The notes under the pieces are model-generated. The model saw only the letters and a list, made by a program, of their open reading frames with translations, was not told the DNA's origin and ran no database searches. From Clostridiales bacterium (GTDB lineage: Bacteria; Bacillota; Clostridia; Oscillospirales; CAG-272), in contig JAAZAV010000044.1 of assembly GCA_012514145.1 (NCBI GenBank), positions 18,674 through 82,673 on the forward strand: a stretch of 64,000 bases of DNA, given 5' to 3'. Positions 1 to 7,596 of the stretch are shown in pieces. Both the position numbers and the translations under genes were made by a program. Positions within the stretch are counted from its first letter, which is position 1. Each line of letters begins with the position of its first letter.

Positions 1-277
1 CGCCGAGCAGTGTGCCGAGTATAAACAACAGTACCCTCATCGGCGTGTAAACCATCGCGGTGTCCAATTTAGGCGCGAGAACGCTCCAAACGAAGTTGCA
101 GAGCAGCGTAATTACGAATCCTATTATCGGTACCGCAAAACCCGGCAGGAAATTTACTGCCTCTCCGCCGCTCCACTGTACCGCCGCTATGTCTGGCAGG
201 AGAAAGAAGCTGGTCGCGCAGACGCAGGCGGAAATACAGATAAGAACAATCGAAACCTTTTGCCTCAGCGCTCTCAA
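1..277 (-). CDS. DUF1648-like membrane protein, C-terminus beyond window edge
   Basis: This reading frame runs off the left edge. It starts at a TTG preceded by GGAGG about 10 nt upstream, 73 nt after the stop of the glycosidase gene at 351. The first 90 or so residues show a short basic start, a hydrophobic segment (about residues 8-26), a Leu-Pro-Asp-Ile stretch followed by Trp-Ser-Gly-Gly, then two further hydrophobic segments. The helix, then LPD and a turn, then helices resembles the N-terminal DUF1648 domain found in SdpI-type immunity membrane proteins. It is a small integral membrane protein, probably co-transcribed with the two upstream glycan genes. Family assignment is by pattern only; the function is unknown and the TTG start is inferred from the ribosome binding site. 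Confidence 0.5.
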   Translation of the reverse strand, partial: MRALRQKVSIVLICISACVCATSFFLLPDIAAVQWSGGEAVNFLPGFAVPIIGFVITLLCNFVWSVLAPKLDTAMVYTPMRVLLFILGTLLG

Positions 278-350
278 AGCGTTCTTACCTCCGATCAACA
301 GCAGCCTGCTTGAGGATATCGAATGTCGCGGATACTTCGTTAACGTAATT

Positions 351-2072
351 TTATGCTTTTTTGTAACCGCGAATGAGTTTGTCGGTTACAAAACGAATCA
401 GCGCGTCATAATCTGCGGGATCGGTGGAGCAAAGCTCATCAAGCGGCACCGAGGCGCACTTTGTAATGTCGCGCTCGCGCATGACCAGCCCAAAGGCGTG
501 GTTAAGCCACTGTGCATCGGCGGCGCGGAGGGTTTCCAGCAGCTCATAGATGGTTATCGCGCGCTTGAGAGCCTTCCAGCGCAGGGTGAGCAGCGGCCGG
601 CCGTTTTTCTGCGGATATACAAGACAGGTGTCGCCCGCTCTCCAGGAGCCGTAACGGAGGTCGGCGCGGGGATCGTCGTTCCAGACGGTGTAGGACCAGC
701 GAAGCAGACCGTCAAACTGGGCGTATGACGCCATCACACCGAGGTAAAGACTCTCAGTCAGGTCGCTGTCTAAAAAGTTGTTGGGGAAAGATGGACCGCA
801 GCAGATGTAATAAAGGAAACGCTTCCCCTTCATGGTACGGCGGTAATTGTCAAGCTCGTTGAATTTGGTGCAGAGTGAGCCGTAGGATGGAGCGAAGTCG
901 TAAACCTCCTCGCCGAATTCGGACACAAACTCGGGATGATTTATGGCAGCCTTGAAGCGGAATTCGGGAGCGATTTCGCCCAGATGCGCCAGAATCGCCC
1001 GGTATGCCTCTATGTCAGCCGGTTCATCTGCGGCAATACGCACCCTGTCGATCTGTCCGGTTGTGACGAAATACTGCTCAAGTGCGGCGATGTAGCCGTC
1101 GATTTCGGCGGCGGTGCGCATATACTTATAGCAGCCGTCGGCTCTGTCAAGGTAGCGGATTCGCAGGGCGTCGGGATAGTCGGGCGCAAGCCGTCCGAAG
1201 CCCTCATCCTCAGCCTTCCAGGTGCCGCATATGCCGTAGACCGACAGCTCGCGGTCGATGCCGTAAGCCGCGCAGAGGTCGATATAGCGCTGCATTATCG
1301 AATAATCGTATTCAAAGCTGCCGTCGGCATTGCGGCAGACCGGCACTATCGAATATTCAAAAAGATTGCCCGGGAATTCCTTCTCGCGGAAGCAGCCCTG
1401 ACCCGCCCATGGTGCGTCGGTTACAATGAGGGTGACAGCCTTCTGTCCCAGTTCGCCGAGAGAGCGGACATAGCCCTCTATCACGGTGAAATGCTCATCG
1501 CTCCAGAGGGGAACCTCCGCCTTGCGGGCGATATTCGAGAGATGCTGCCACAGGTCGAGATGGAACTTGTTGAATTTCGTGTCGTGCAGAATATAGTCCA
1601 GCACCTCGATTTCGGCACATGCTTCGCCAAGCAGCCTTTCGTCTTCGAACAGCTTGCCGCCGAAAAGCCGCAATTTTAGCGGATAGCTGCCCGCCTCGGC
1701 AGAAGCCGGAATGGCTGCCTCAATGTAAACGGCTGTGGGGGTGTCGGCAGGTATCTCAAGGGTATCGGTTGAAAGCAGGGCATCGGCGTATTTCACCTCG
1801 CCGCCGTCGCCGGTGTGCATGTCGACGATGTTGAGTTTTACATCAAAATTGCAATCGGCGCTGATGCGCAAAGCAGCCATTGGGTTATCCTTTGAGAACC
1901 AGTTGCTGCGCCCGGTGAGCAGAGCAAATGGCTCGTCCGAGGTGACAATTAACTGCAGCGCCGTACTGTCGTTGCGCAGAGCCACTGCCGATAGTTTATT
2001 GGTGCAGTCATCGACGGAATAGTTTGAGTTGAGCTTGAAAAGCGCGGGTTTAAGTGTATATTTTATGTTCAT
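351..2072 (-). CDS. DUF4091 / GH123-like glycoside hydrolase
   Basis: 573 residues. An N-terminal beta-sandwich region (about 1-150) is followed by a TIM-barrel-like region with the Asp-Glu-Pro motif (AADEPAD) that in GH123 N-acetylgalactosaminidases carries the catalytic acid and the neighbouring Asp. The C-terminal third has the classic DUF4091 signature: a Pro-Asn pair, an aromatic DGLLRWSYTVWNDDP stretch, then YP..GRP.LTLRW.ALK and Y.LLE. There is no signal peptide, so the enzyme is probably cytoplasmic and acts on imported oligosaccharides. The ATG at 2072 was chosen over a GTG 21 nt upstream because a GAGG lies at an acceptable distance from the ATG and the protein then begins MNIKYTLKP. 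It lies 33 nt after the beta-helix gene, in the same transcription unit. Substrate specificity cannot be read from the sequence. Confidence 0.8.
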   Translation of the reverse strand: MNIKYTLKPALFKLNSNYSVDDCTNKLSAVALRNDSTALQLIVTSDEPFALLTGRSNWFSKDNPMAALRISADCNFDVKLNIVDMHTGDGGEVKYADALLSTDTLEIPADTPTAVYIEAAIPASAEAGSYPLKLRLFGGKLFEDERLLGEACAEIEVLDYILHDTKFNKFHLDLWQHLSNIARKAEVPLWSDEHFTVIEGYVRSLGELGQKAVTLIVTDAPWAGQGCFREKEFPGNLFEYSIVPVCRNADGSFEYDYSIMQRYIDLCAAYGIDRELSVYGICGTWKAEDEGFGRLAPDYPDALRIRYLDRADGCYKYMRTAAEIDGYIAALEQYFVTTGQIDRVRIAADEPADIEAYRAILAHLGEIAPEFRFKAAINHPEFVSEFGEEVYDFAPSYGSLCTKFNELDNYRRTMKGKRFLYYICCGPSFPNNFLDSDLTESLYLGVMASYAQFDGLLRWSYTVWNDDPRADLRYGSWRAGDTCLVYPQKNGRPLLTLRWKALKRAITIYELLETLRAADAQWLNHAFGLVMRERDITKCASVPLDELCSTDPADYDALIRFVTDKLIRGYKKA

Positions 2073-2105
2073 AGGTAAATGTGCCTCTTTCACTTGATAT
2101 ATATG

Positions 2106-4088
2106 TCAGTTCCTGATTCCCACGTCGCTCAGATCAATCGGTATAAAGTCGATGTCAAAGGCGGGACTGTCGGGAGCCAGCGTGAAGTCACCGTTCTCGG
2201 GATCGGCAAAAAGCGGGTCGGCAATCTTGGCGCCGCGGTATAGTCCGCCTGCCCGCATCTGTTCGGGTGTGCGCCGGTTCTCTTCCGGGAAGGAATACTC
2301 GCGGGTCATGACATTGAAGTTCATCGAGCCGGATACCGCCTCTCCGTCATAGTTCCAAAGCAGATTGCCGCTGTCGGCGATATGCAGACCTTCTGCCGGC
2401 TTGGCGTAGAGTGCGGTACCCTTCGATACAAGTATATTGCGCTCGAGTATTATAGACAGATGCTGCTCGTAACGGGTTACAATCATCTGACCGCCCTCGC
2501 CGAAGGCGAAGATATTATTGCGGACAAGGTTGCCCTGACCGTAGTGCTGATGGAAGGGCTGCGCCGTGCAGCGGTAGCAGACGTTGTTTTCTATGAGCAT
2601 ATCCGAACTGCCCTCGTCGGGATATATGCACCAGCCGCCGTAGCTGTCCATCTCCACGTCGTGGATGAGGTTGCCGCTGATGACCGTGCCCGGCTGCCGG
2701 CCGAGAGTGTATATACCGCCCATGTCGGAAAGCAGGGTCTGACCGATGTTGTATATGTGGTTCTTCTCGATTCGGATATGATGGGTTTCACTGTGAGTGT
2801 AGCCCCAGATCCATCCGACGCTGATGCCGGTATAATAGCCGTCGCTGATTTCGTTGTGGCTTATCTCGCAGTGGTGCGCATAGCGCAGCAGTATGCCGCA
2901 GGCGTTGAAGAAAACCCGCCCGTAACTGCGAATAAGGCAGTCGGTGATCTTAACGTCATGGATAATGCCGAACTTATCATCGTTTGGATTGCCCCAGTGC
3001 TTGTAATCGCGGTTGTTCCACTCGGGATAAAGGTGGTTTGTATGTGGGTCGCCGTTGTTGCCGGCAATGTTTATCGCGTTGCCGCCTATGTCGGTGAACG
3101 AACAGTGGTCAAATGTGACACATGCCGCGCCGGTATCAATGCAGATCGCCGAAAATCCGATGTTGCGGAATGCGCAGCCCCTGAATATGACATGCTTGCT
3201 GTCGGCAACATAGATCGAAGAGGGCGTATCGGAAGCCGACTGGGAATGGAGCCGCTCGCGATACTCCCAGTCGGAGCAGGCGAAGGCGATGTTCTCGACT
3301 TCCAGAGCCGGCAGTTCTTCGCTTCCCATGGCACCGCGAACTTCAAGCAGCGATGTCAGGGCAGGCAGGCAGAGCGAGAAGCTGTCAATGTCATCCTCCG
3401 GCGTGGGAACATAGTAGATCAGAGCCTCCGCGCGGTCAAGGTAGTACTGTCCCTCAGCCTGTCCCAGCGCCTCAAAGACATTGTCGGCGTACCAGCGTGC
3501 GCCGTGAGTTTCGCTGTTCTCGCAGCGCATAGAGGATATTGACGGGTCGACAAAGGTTATGACATGGGCATCATAGTCTATCTCGCGGATTTTTAACAGC
3601 TCGTCCGTCCACCAGTGGAAGGCGCGGATATCCACATCCTGCGGGTAGCGCAGTTTCGGAAGCTCACCGTCGAGGAAATTGATGCCGGGCGAACGGGTGT
3701 TGCGGTCGGTCTTAAAGGGCTCGTCAAAGCCGGGAATGCCGCTGACAAGGTAGAAGCCATCCTTCGGCAGCCTGGGACGGGGCACACGCCTCCCGTCAGG
3801 AGTAAATGCCTGATTTGCACCGAGACACTCCTCGGGAACGGGTGCAACCCAGACGGTAACACCGTTTACGCTATGGCTCGAGAATCCGCGTATCTCCCTC
3901 GCTGCGGAAATAACGGGAGAGACTCCCTCAGCAGCAGTCAGCTTAACGGGAACACCGCTGATTTTCAGAGGTTCTACCAGTTCGTGCATGCCGTCGGAGA
4001 GCACAAATTCTGCTCCGCCCATGACAGCCGCCAGCGTTGGGATATCGTTTACCTTCAGGTTTATACCGTCGATATAAAATTGCTTCAT
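2106..4088 (-). CDS. Right-handed parallel beta-helix protein, likely glycan-active
   Basis: 660 residues. The central half (about 250-600) is a run of short coils such as IYVADSKHVIFRGC, CVTFDHCSFTDIGG and HHIRIEKNHIYNIG, the repeating pattern of a parallel beta-helix of the pectate-lyase or GH141 type. Acidic and aromatic clusters (SDMGGIYTLG, GGWCIYPDEGSSD, QHYGQGN) could form an active site. No signal peptide is visible, so it is probably intracellular. The start at MKQFYIDG has AAAGGAG 8 nt upstream; an in-frame start 18 nt further upstream lacks one. It is the first gene of an operon with the GH123-like enzyme, read from the promoter at 4129-4157, which suggests both act on the same glycan. 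A GH141-type fucosidase or xylanase role is possible but unproven. Confidence 0.7.
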   Translation of the reverse strand: MKQFYIDGINLKVNDIPTLAAVMGGAEFVLSDGMHELVEPLKISGVPVKLTAAEGVSPVISAAREIRGFSSHSVNGVTVWVAPVPEECLGANQAFTPDGRRVPRPRLPKDGFYLVSGIPGFDEPFKTDRNTRSPGINFLDGELPKLRYPQDVDIRAFHWWTDELLKIREIDYDAHVITFVDPSISSMRCENSETHGARWYADNVFEALGQAEGQYYLDRAEALIYYVPTPEDDIDSFSLCLPALTSLLEVRGAMGSEELPALEVENIAFACSDWEYRERLHSQSASDTPSSIYVADSKHVIFRGCAFRNIGFSAICIDTGAACVTFDHCSFTDIGGNAINIAGNNGDPHTNHLYPEWNNRDYKHWGNPNDDKFGIIHDVKITDCLIRSYGRVFFNACGILLRYAHHCEISHNEISDGYYTGISVGWIWGYTHSETHHIRIEKNHIYNIGQTLLSDMGGIYTLGRQPGTVISGNLIHDVEMDSYGGWCIYPDEGSSDMLIENNVCYRCTAQPFHQHYGQGNLVRNNIFAFGEGGQMIVTRYEQHLSIILERNILVSKGTALYAKPAEGLHIADSGNLLWNYDGEAVSGSMNFNVMTREYSFPEENRRTPEQMRAGGLYRGAKIADPLFADPENGDFTLAPDSPAFDIDFIPIDLSDVGIRN

Positions 4089-4128
4089 GTTATAATCTCC
4101 TTTCAATCGAATCTCTTTGGCTGTCTTT

Positions 4129-4157
4129 ATTATATTCCCGGCGGCGTTCTATGTCAA
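4129..4157 (-). promoter_or_regulatory. Sigma-A promoter of the beta-helix/GH123-like operon
   Basis: On the minus strand a perfect TTGACA (4152-4157) and a perfect TATAAT (4129-4134) are separated by 17 nt. The promoter lies about 40 nt upstream of the beta-helix start codon and should drive both glycan genes and the edge membrane gene. Confidence 0.85.
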
Positions 4158-4299
4158 GCGCGGTTTGCGCAAGATTGCCTGTCTGTATTTCGAAGAATAC
4201 GGAGTTTCCACGACGGTTCGTGACGAGCGCAGCGATGTATACGGAATCTTATGTGTAAGTACGAAAACCGCCTGCTTACGCAATATAAAATAAAAGGTA

Positions 4300-4328
4300 T
4301 TTACAAATCGCTTTATTCGTGGTAAAAT
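4300..4328 (+). promoter_or_regulatory. Sigma-A promoter of the CBM9-like gene
   Basis: TTTACA (4300-4305), 17 nt spacer, TAAAAT (4323-4328). It implies a leader of roughly 115 nt before the start at 4449. Together with the minus-strand promoter at 4129-4157 it accounts for the 360-nt gap between the divergent genes; nothing else is recognised there. Confidence 0.7.
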
Positions 4329-4448
4329 AATAGTGTAAGCGGACATAGAATCGGGCGATTCGGCCTGATTCTGCCCTCACTGTCCGCCGGATATGCCGAA
4401 CGCGCCATATAGCGTGCGGCGGAAGTCAATTTTAAAGGAGAATGTCCT

Positions 4449-5231
4449 ATGAAAAAAATCATCGTCAGCATCGTTCTCGCTGCAATGCTTCTCGCACTCG
4501 CTATGCCGTTCAGCGTTTCGGCTGTCGACATCGAGGCACTTAAGGGTACCCCGGTAATCGACGGTAAGCTCGAAGATTTCTGGAAGCAGTCCGGAAAGAT
4601 CGAGACCGGAGGCGCTCCGTTCTATACCGCTGGCGGCGCTACCGCTACCGACAGCAAGGCATCCGCAGTAACATATTTCCTCTACGACGACAACTATTTC
4701 TATCTTGCCACCGTAGTTTCGGGTGACACGACCATGTCCAAGAAGGGCGAAGGCAAGCAGTGGAAGCAGGATGCCGCCGAGTATTGGATCAACATTACCA
4801 CAGGTAAGATGAAGTTTGCCAACGACGCCTTCAATCAGGGTATCTACGGGGACAACTCCACAGACGCCAAACTCCTCGAAGGCTGTAAGTCAGCAACGAG
4901 CCAGACTAAAGACGGTTACATAGTAGAGTTCGCGGTTCCGATCTCGGGCAAGAAAGCCGGCGACAGCATCATGGTTTCTTGCCAGTTCAACGACCTCCTC
5001 GACCCACCCGAGAAGATCGTTGCCTTTGGCAAGCAGTCCTGCGACGACAAGGTAACCCTTTCAAGCAAAGCTGTTGAGCTGCCTGTCGAGACCACCGCTG
5101 CCGCTACCAAAGCTGCGGCTGAGAAGGCTCCGGCCGCTGCAGCTCAGACTGCCGATATCACCGCCGTAATGGCTATCGTTTCGATGGCTGTGTCCGCCGG
5201 TGCTGTTCTCTCTGTGAAGAAGAGAAAATAA
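4449..5231 (+). CDS. Secreted, membrane-anchored CBM9-like sugar-binding protein
   Basis: 260 residues with an AAAGGAG ribosome binding site. Residues 1-25 are a Sec signal peptide (KK, then a hydrophobic core ending FSVSA). Residues 30-190 match the CBM9-like/DOMON pattern that begins TPVIDGKLEDFWKQ and continues with beta-strands carrying aromatic residues (YFLYDDNYFYLA, AEYWINI). Then follow an Ala/Thr/Lys-rich linker (about 215-235) and a hydrophobic C-terminal helix ending VKKRK, which would hold the protein in the membrane; no LPXTG motif is present. It probably binds sugars at the cell surface. It is monocistronic between its own promoter and a hairpin at 5264-5289. The family assignment is moderately sure; the ligand is unknown. 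Confidence 0.75.
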   Translation: MKKIIVSIVLAAMLLALAMPFSVSAVDIEALKGTPVIDGKLEDFWKQSGKIETGGAPFYTAGGATATDSKASAVTYFLYDDNYFYLATVVSGDTTMSKKGEGKQWKQDAAEYWINITTGKMKFANDAFNQGIYGDNSTDAKLLEGCKSATSQTKDGYIVEFAVPISGKKAGDSIMVSCQFNDLLDPPEKIVAFGKQSCDDKVTLSSKAVELPVETTAAATKAAAEKAPAAAAQTADITAVMAIVSMAVSAGAVLSVKKRK

Positions 5232-5263
5232 GCGTATTAGCTAAAAACCTGTAGGGCAGGAGC

Positions 5264-5292
5264 GTCTCCCGTGATATGGCACGGGAGACTTA
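5264..5292 (+). terminator. Hairpin after the CBM9-like gene
   Basis: A perfect 10-bp stem (5264-5273 with 5280-5289) closes a 6-nt loop. The following T-run is weak (TTACTCATT), so termination may be inefficient. Confidence 0.5.
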
Positions 5293-5387
5293 CTCATTAG
5301 CCCATTCTGAACAGGCACCGCCGCGGAATGTATATAGTGCACAATAACATTACCTCAATATTGTGCCATGTGACGGATTAATTGCTC

Positions 5388-5416
5388 TTGCAAAATCCCT
5401 CAATATGTGGTATAAT
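5388..5416 (+). promoter_or_regulatory. Promoter of tRNA-Trp
   Basis: TTGCAA (5388-5393), 17 nt, then a perfect TATAAT (5411-5416), placed about 35 nt upstream of the tRNA 5' end. Confidence 0.8.
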
Positions 5417-5451
5417 TTTAAGGCGGTTGAAGAAGCCGTGACAAATCATAT

Positions 5452-5527
5452 AGGGGCATAGCTCAGCTGGTAGAGCAGCGGTCTCCAAAACCGCGTGTCG
5501 AGAGTTCGAATCTTTCTACCCCTGCCA
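5452..5527 (+). tRNA. tRNA-Trp (anticodon CCA)
   Basis: A 76-nt cloverleaf. The D arm contains GCTCAGCTGGTAGAGC, the anticodon stem GCGGT/ACCGC closes the loop CTCCAAA with anticodon CCA, the T arm has the TTCGAAT loop, and the 3' CCA is encoded. The acceptor stem (AGGGGCA with TACCCCT) has one mismatch, C6 opposite A67, where a G would normally restore pairing. A promoter with a perfect -10 and a strong terminator flank it as a single-gene unit. Confidence 0.95.
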
Positions 5528-5560
5528 GAATCCGCTTTCATCAGTGAAGGCGGATTCTTT
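5528..5560 (+). terminator. Terminator of tRNA-Trp
   Basis: The encoded CCA runs into a 14-bp hairpin (arms 5527-5540 and 5545-5558, TCAG loop, one G-T pair), followed by TTTCGTATT. Confidence 0.85.
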
Positions 5561-5627
5561 CGTATTATTGTACCTTTATGTCTTATATCAGCACAATGCA
5601 GAGTATTGAATGTGGAGTATATGAGTG

Positions 5628-7520
5628 ATGCAAAGACATAGATATATTGCGATCCTTCTGTCGCTGCTGCTCTGCGCATGGATGTTTGCCGGCTGCGCAC
5701 AAGGCGACCTCGGCAGCGAGAATAACGCCTCGGAACTTGTAACGGTTGAGAGTATAAGCGCTCTGATGCCGCCAGGAACCGAAATTAATACAGCCGTCAA
5801 GCCGGGTAAGCCTTCCGACAGGGCGGTGCGTATTATTTTAAACGGAAGTTCCGCATCATCGGAGGCTTCCGGTATCAGTATAACCGATTCCCGGGTAACC
5901 ATAACTTCGGGCGGTATATATGAGCTTACCGGCAGTTTCAGCGGCTGCATTGAGGTTGATGCCGGCAAGAATGACGATGTTGTGCTGATACTGAACGGAG
6001 TGAATATCTCCTGCCCCGATTACTCCGCCATAAACATTGTCAAAGCGGGCAAGGCAGCGATCGAGACAACCTATGATTCTGTAAATATCCTGTCGGACGG
6101 AAAAGTTTACAGCTTTGCAGACCCGACCGACGACGAGCCGGATGCTACGATTTTCAGCAAGACAGACCTTGAGATTCGCGGCAGCGGTGAACTGACGGTT
6201 ATCGGAAACTATGAGTGCGGAATACGTTCAAAGGACGATTTGTTACTGAACATTGATGGCATACTCACGGTTATTTCTGTCGGTGACGGCATCAAGGGCA
6301 AAGACTGCGTTATTGTGGACGGCAAAGGAAAACTGTCTGTGACCGCCGACGGTGATGGCATTCGGTCAAACAATACCGAGGATGAGGATCGCGGCTATAT
6401 TGCTTTCAAAGGCTGCAGTACATCGATTTCATCTGAACTTGACGGCGTACAGGCGGAATCGCTTCTGACCGTAAGCGGGGGTCTGTTAAACATTAAGTCC
6501 GGCGGCGGTTCGGCTGATTCGATGAACGTTTCCTCGGGAAAAACAGACAGCTGCAAAGGATTAAAGTGCGCCGGCGACATAATAATCAAAGGCGGCAAGG
6601 TCAGCATCGATTCAAAGGATGACTCGCTGCATGCCGGCGGCTCGCTTGCCATAAACGACGGCACTCTGACCGTCTCCTCAAGTGACGACGGCATTCACGC
6701 CGACCGAGATGTTTCCATATCCGGCGGAGTTATAAAAGTGCTGAAATCTTTCGAAGGAATCGAAGGGCAGAACATTTTTATCTCGGGCGGCACGATCAGT
6801 GTGCGTGCCGCGGATGATGGCATAAATTGCGCGGGAGGCAGCGACACGAGCTATACCGGCAGCCGCGGCTTTATGGGTAAAGTTGAGGACTGCACAATAG
6901 ACATAAGCGGCGGACTGATATATGTAAACGCCGACGGCGACGGCATAGACAGCAATAATGATATAAACGTATCGGGCGGCACTCTGCTGGTCAGCGGTCC
7001 CACAGACAGCAGGAACGGCGCGCTAGACTATGAAACAGAGTTAAATGTTACCGGCGGCACCATACTTGCGGCAGGAGCTTCGGGTATGGCGAAGCAGGCA
7101 ACATCGGTCAGCGGCTGCCGATCGGTAATGTATACATTTGACAGGACAATGAACGGCGAAATCCTAATTTCCGTCTGTGACGGAGAAGGCAGGCTGCTTC
7201 TTGCCTTCGCCCCGGAGAAGGATTTTCAGTGTCTGGCTGTCTGCTCAGATCTGCTCGGAGCGGAAGAGAGCAAAACCATACGCATATGCAGAGGCGGTAT
7301 TATCACCGGCGGAGGTGAACCGGCGTTCGGAGTATATTATACATCGGGTGAACTGAACGATGAGACGCTTCTCTCGGAATTGACTTTGACCTCACCCATA
7401 TCGTTGTTCACGTCAGACGGCGAACAGCCGGAAGGCGGCAATAATTTCGGCGGTCCGGTCGGGGGCATGTTTCCTCCAAGCGGTCCGGTCGGCTTTCCGG
7501 GCGGCGGCAGAAATAGGTAA
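5628..7520 (+). CDS. Cthe_2159-type carbohydrate-binding lipoprotein
   Basis: 630 residues. Residues 1-23 form a lipoprotein signal ending in the lipobox FAGC, so the mature protein is lipid-anchored outside the membrane. The rest is a long run of beta-helix-like turns with recurring motifs (ITSGGIYELTGSFSG, DGDGI, SGG.I.V, KDDSLHAGG, DDGIHAD), the pattern of the Cthe_2159 family, a Ca-rich beta-helix that binds acidic polysaccharides. The last 40 residues are a Gly/Pro/Phe-rich tail. ATG at 5628 is chosen; a GTG directly before it (5625) is equally compatible with the GGAG at 5614-5617. It is monocistronic and convergent with mutS2, sharing a hairpin. It likely captures polysaccharide at the cell surface; the ligand is unknown. 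Confidence 0.8.
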   Translation: MQRHRYIAILLSLLLCAWMFAGCAQGDLGSENNASELVTVESISALMPPGTEINTAVKPGKPSDRAVRIILNGSSASSEASGISITDSRVTITSGGIYELTGSFSGCIEVDAGKNDDVVLILNGVNISCPDYSAINIVKAGKAAIETTYDSVNILSDGKVYSFADPTDDEPDATIFSKTDLEIRGSGELTVIGNYECGIRSKDDLLLNIDGILTVISVGDGIKGKDCVIVDGKGKLSVTADGDGIRSNNTEDEDRGYIAFKGCSTSISSELDGVQAESLLTVSGGLLNIKSGGGSADSMNVSSGKTDSCKGLKCAGDIIIKGGKVSIDSKDDSLHAGGSLAINDGTLTVSSSDDGIHADRDVSISGGVIKVLKSFEGIEGQNIFISGGTISVRAADDGINCAGGSDTSYTGSRGFMGKVEDCTIDISGGLIYVNADGDGIDSNNDINVSGGTLLVSGPTDSRNGALDYETELNVTGGTILAAGASGMAKQATSVSGCRSVMYTFDRTMNGEILISVCDGEGRLLLAFAPEKDFQCLAVCSDLLGAEESKTIRICRGGIITGGGEPAFGVYYTSGELNDETLLSELTLTSPISLFTSDGEQPEGGNNFGGPVGGMFPPSGPVGFPGGGRNR

Positions 7521-7533
7521 AGAATCATGAAAA

Positions 7534-7590
7534 AACAGGCAACCGAATGCCCCGCATGAACACGGGATACTCGGCTGCCTGTTATTTATT
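7534..7590. terminator. Bidirectional terminator between the lipoprotein gene and mutS2
   Basis: A long imperfect hairpin with arms AACAGGCA..CCGA and TCGG..TGCCTGTT. It is flanked by an A-run on the left and TTATTTATT on the right, so it can stop transcription from both convergent genes. Confidence 0.75.
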
Positions 7591-7596
7591 TGAGTG

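Noticed and set aside
2382..3542. Long plus-strand open frame opposite the beta-helix gene
   Set aside because: It lies wholly antisense to a gene with clear family content, has no ribosome binding site and its translation has no recognisable domain.
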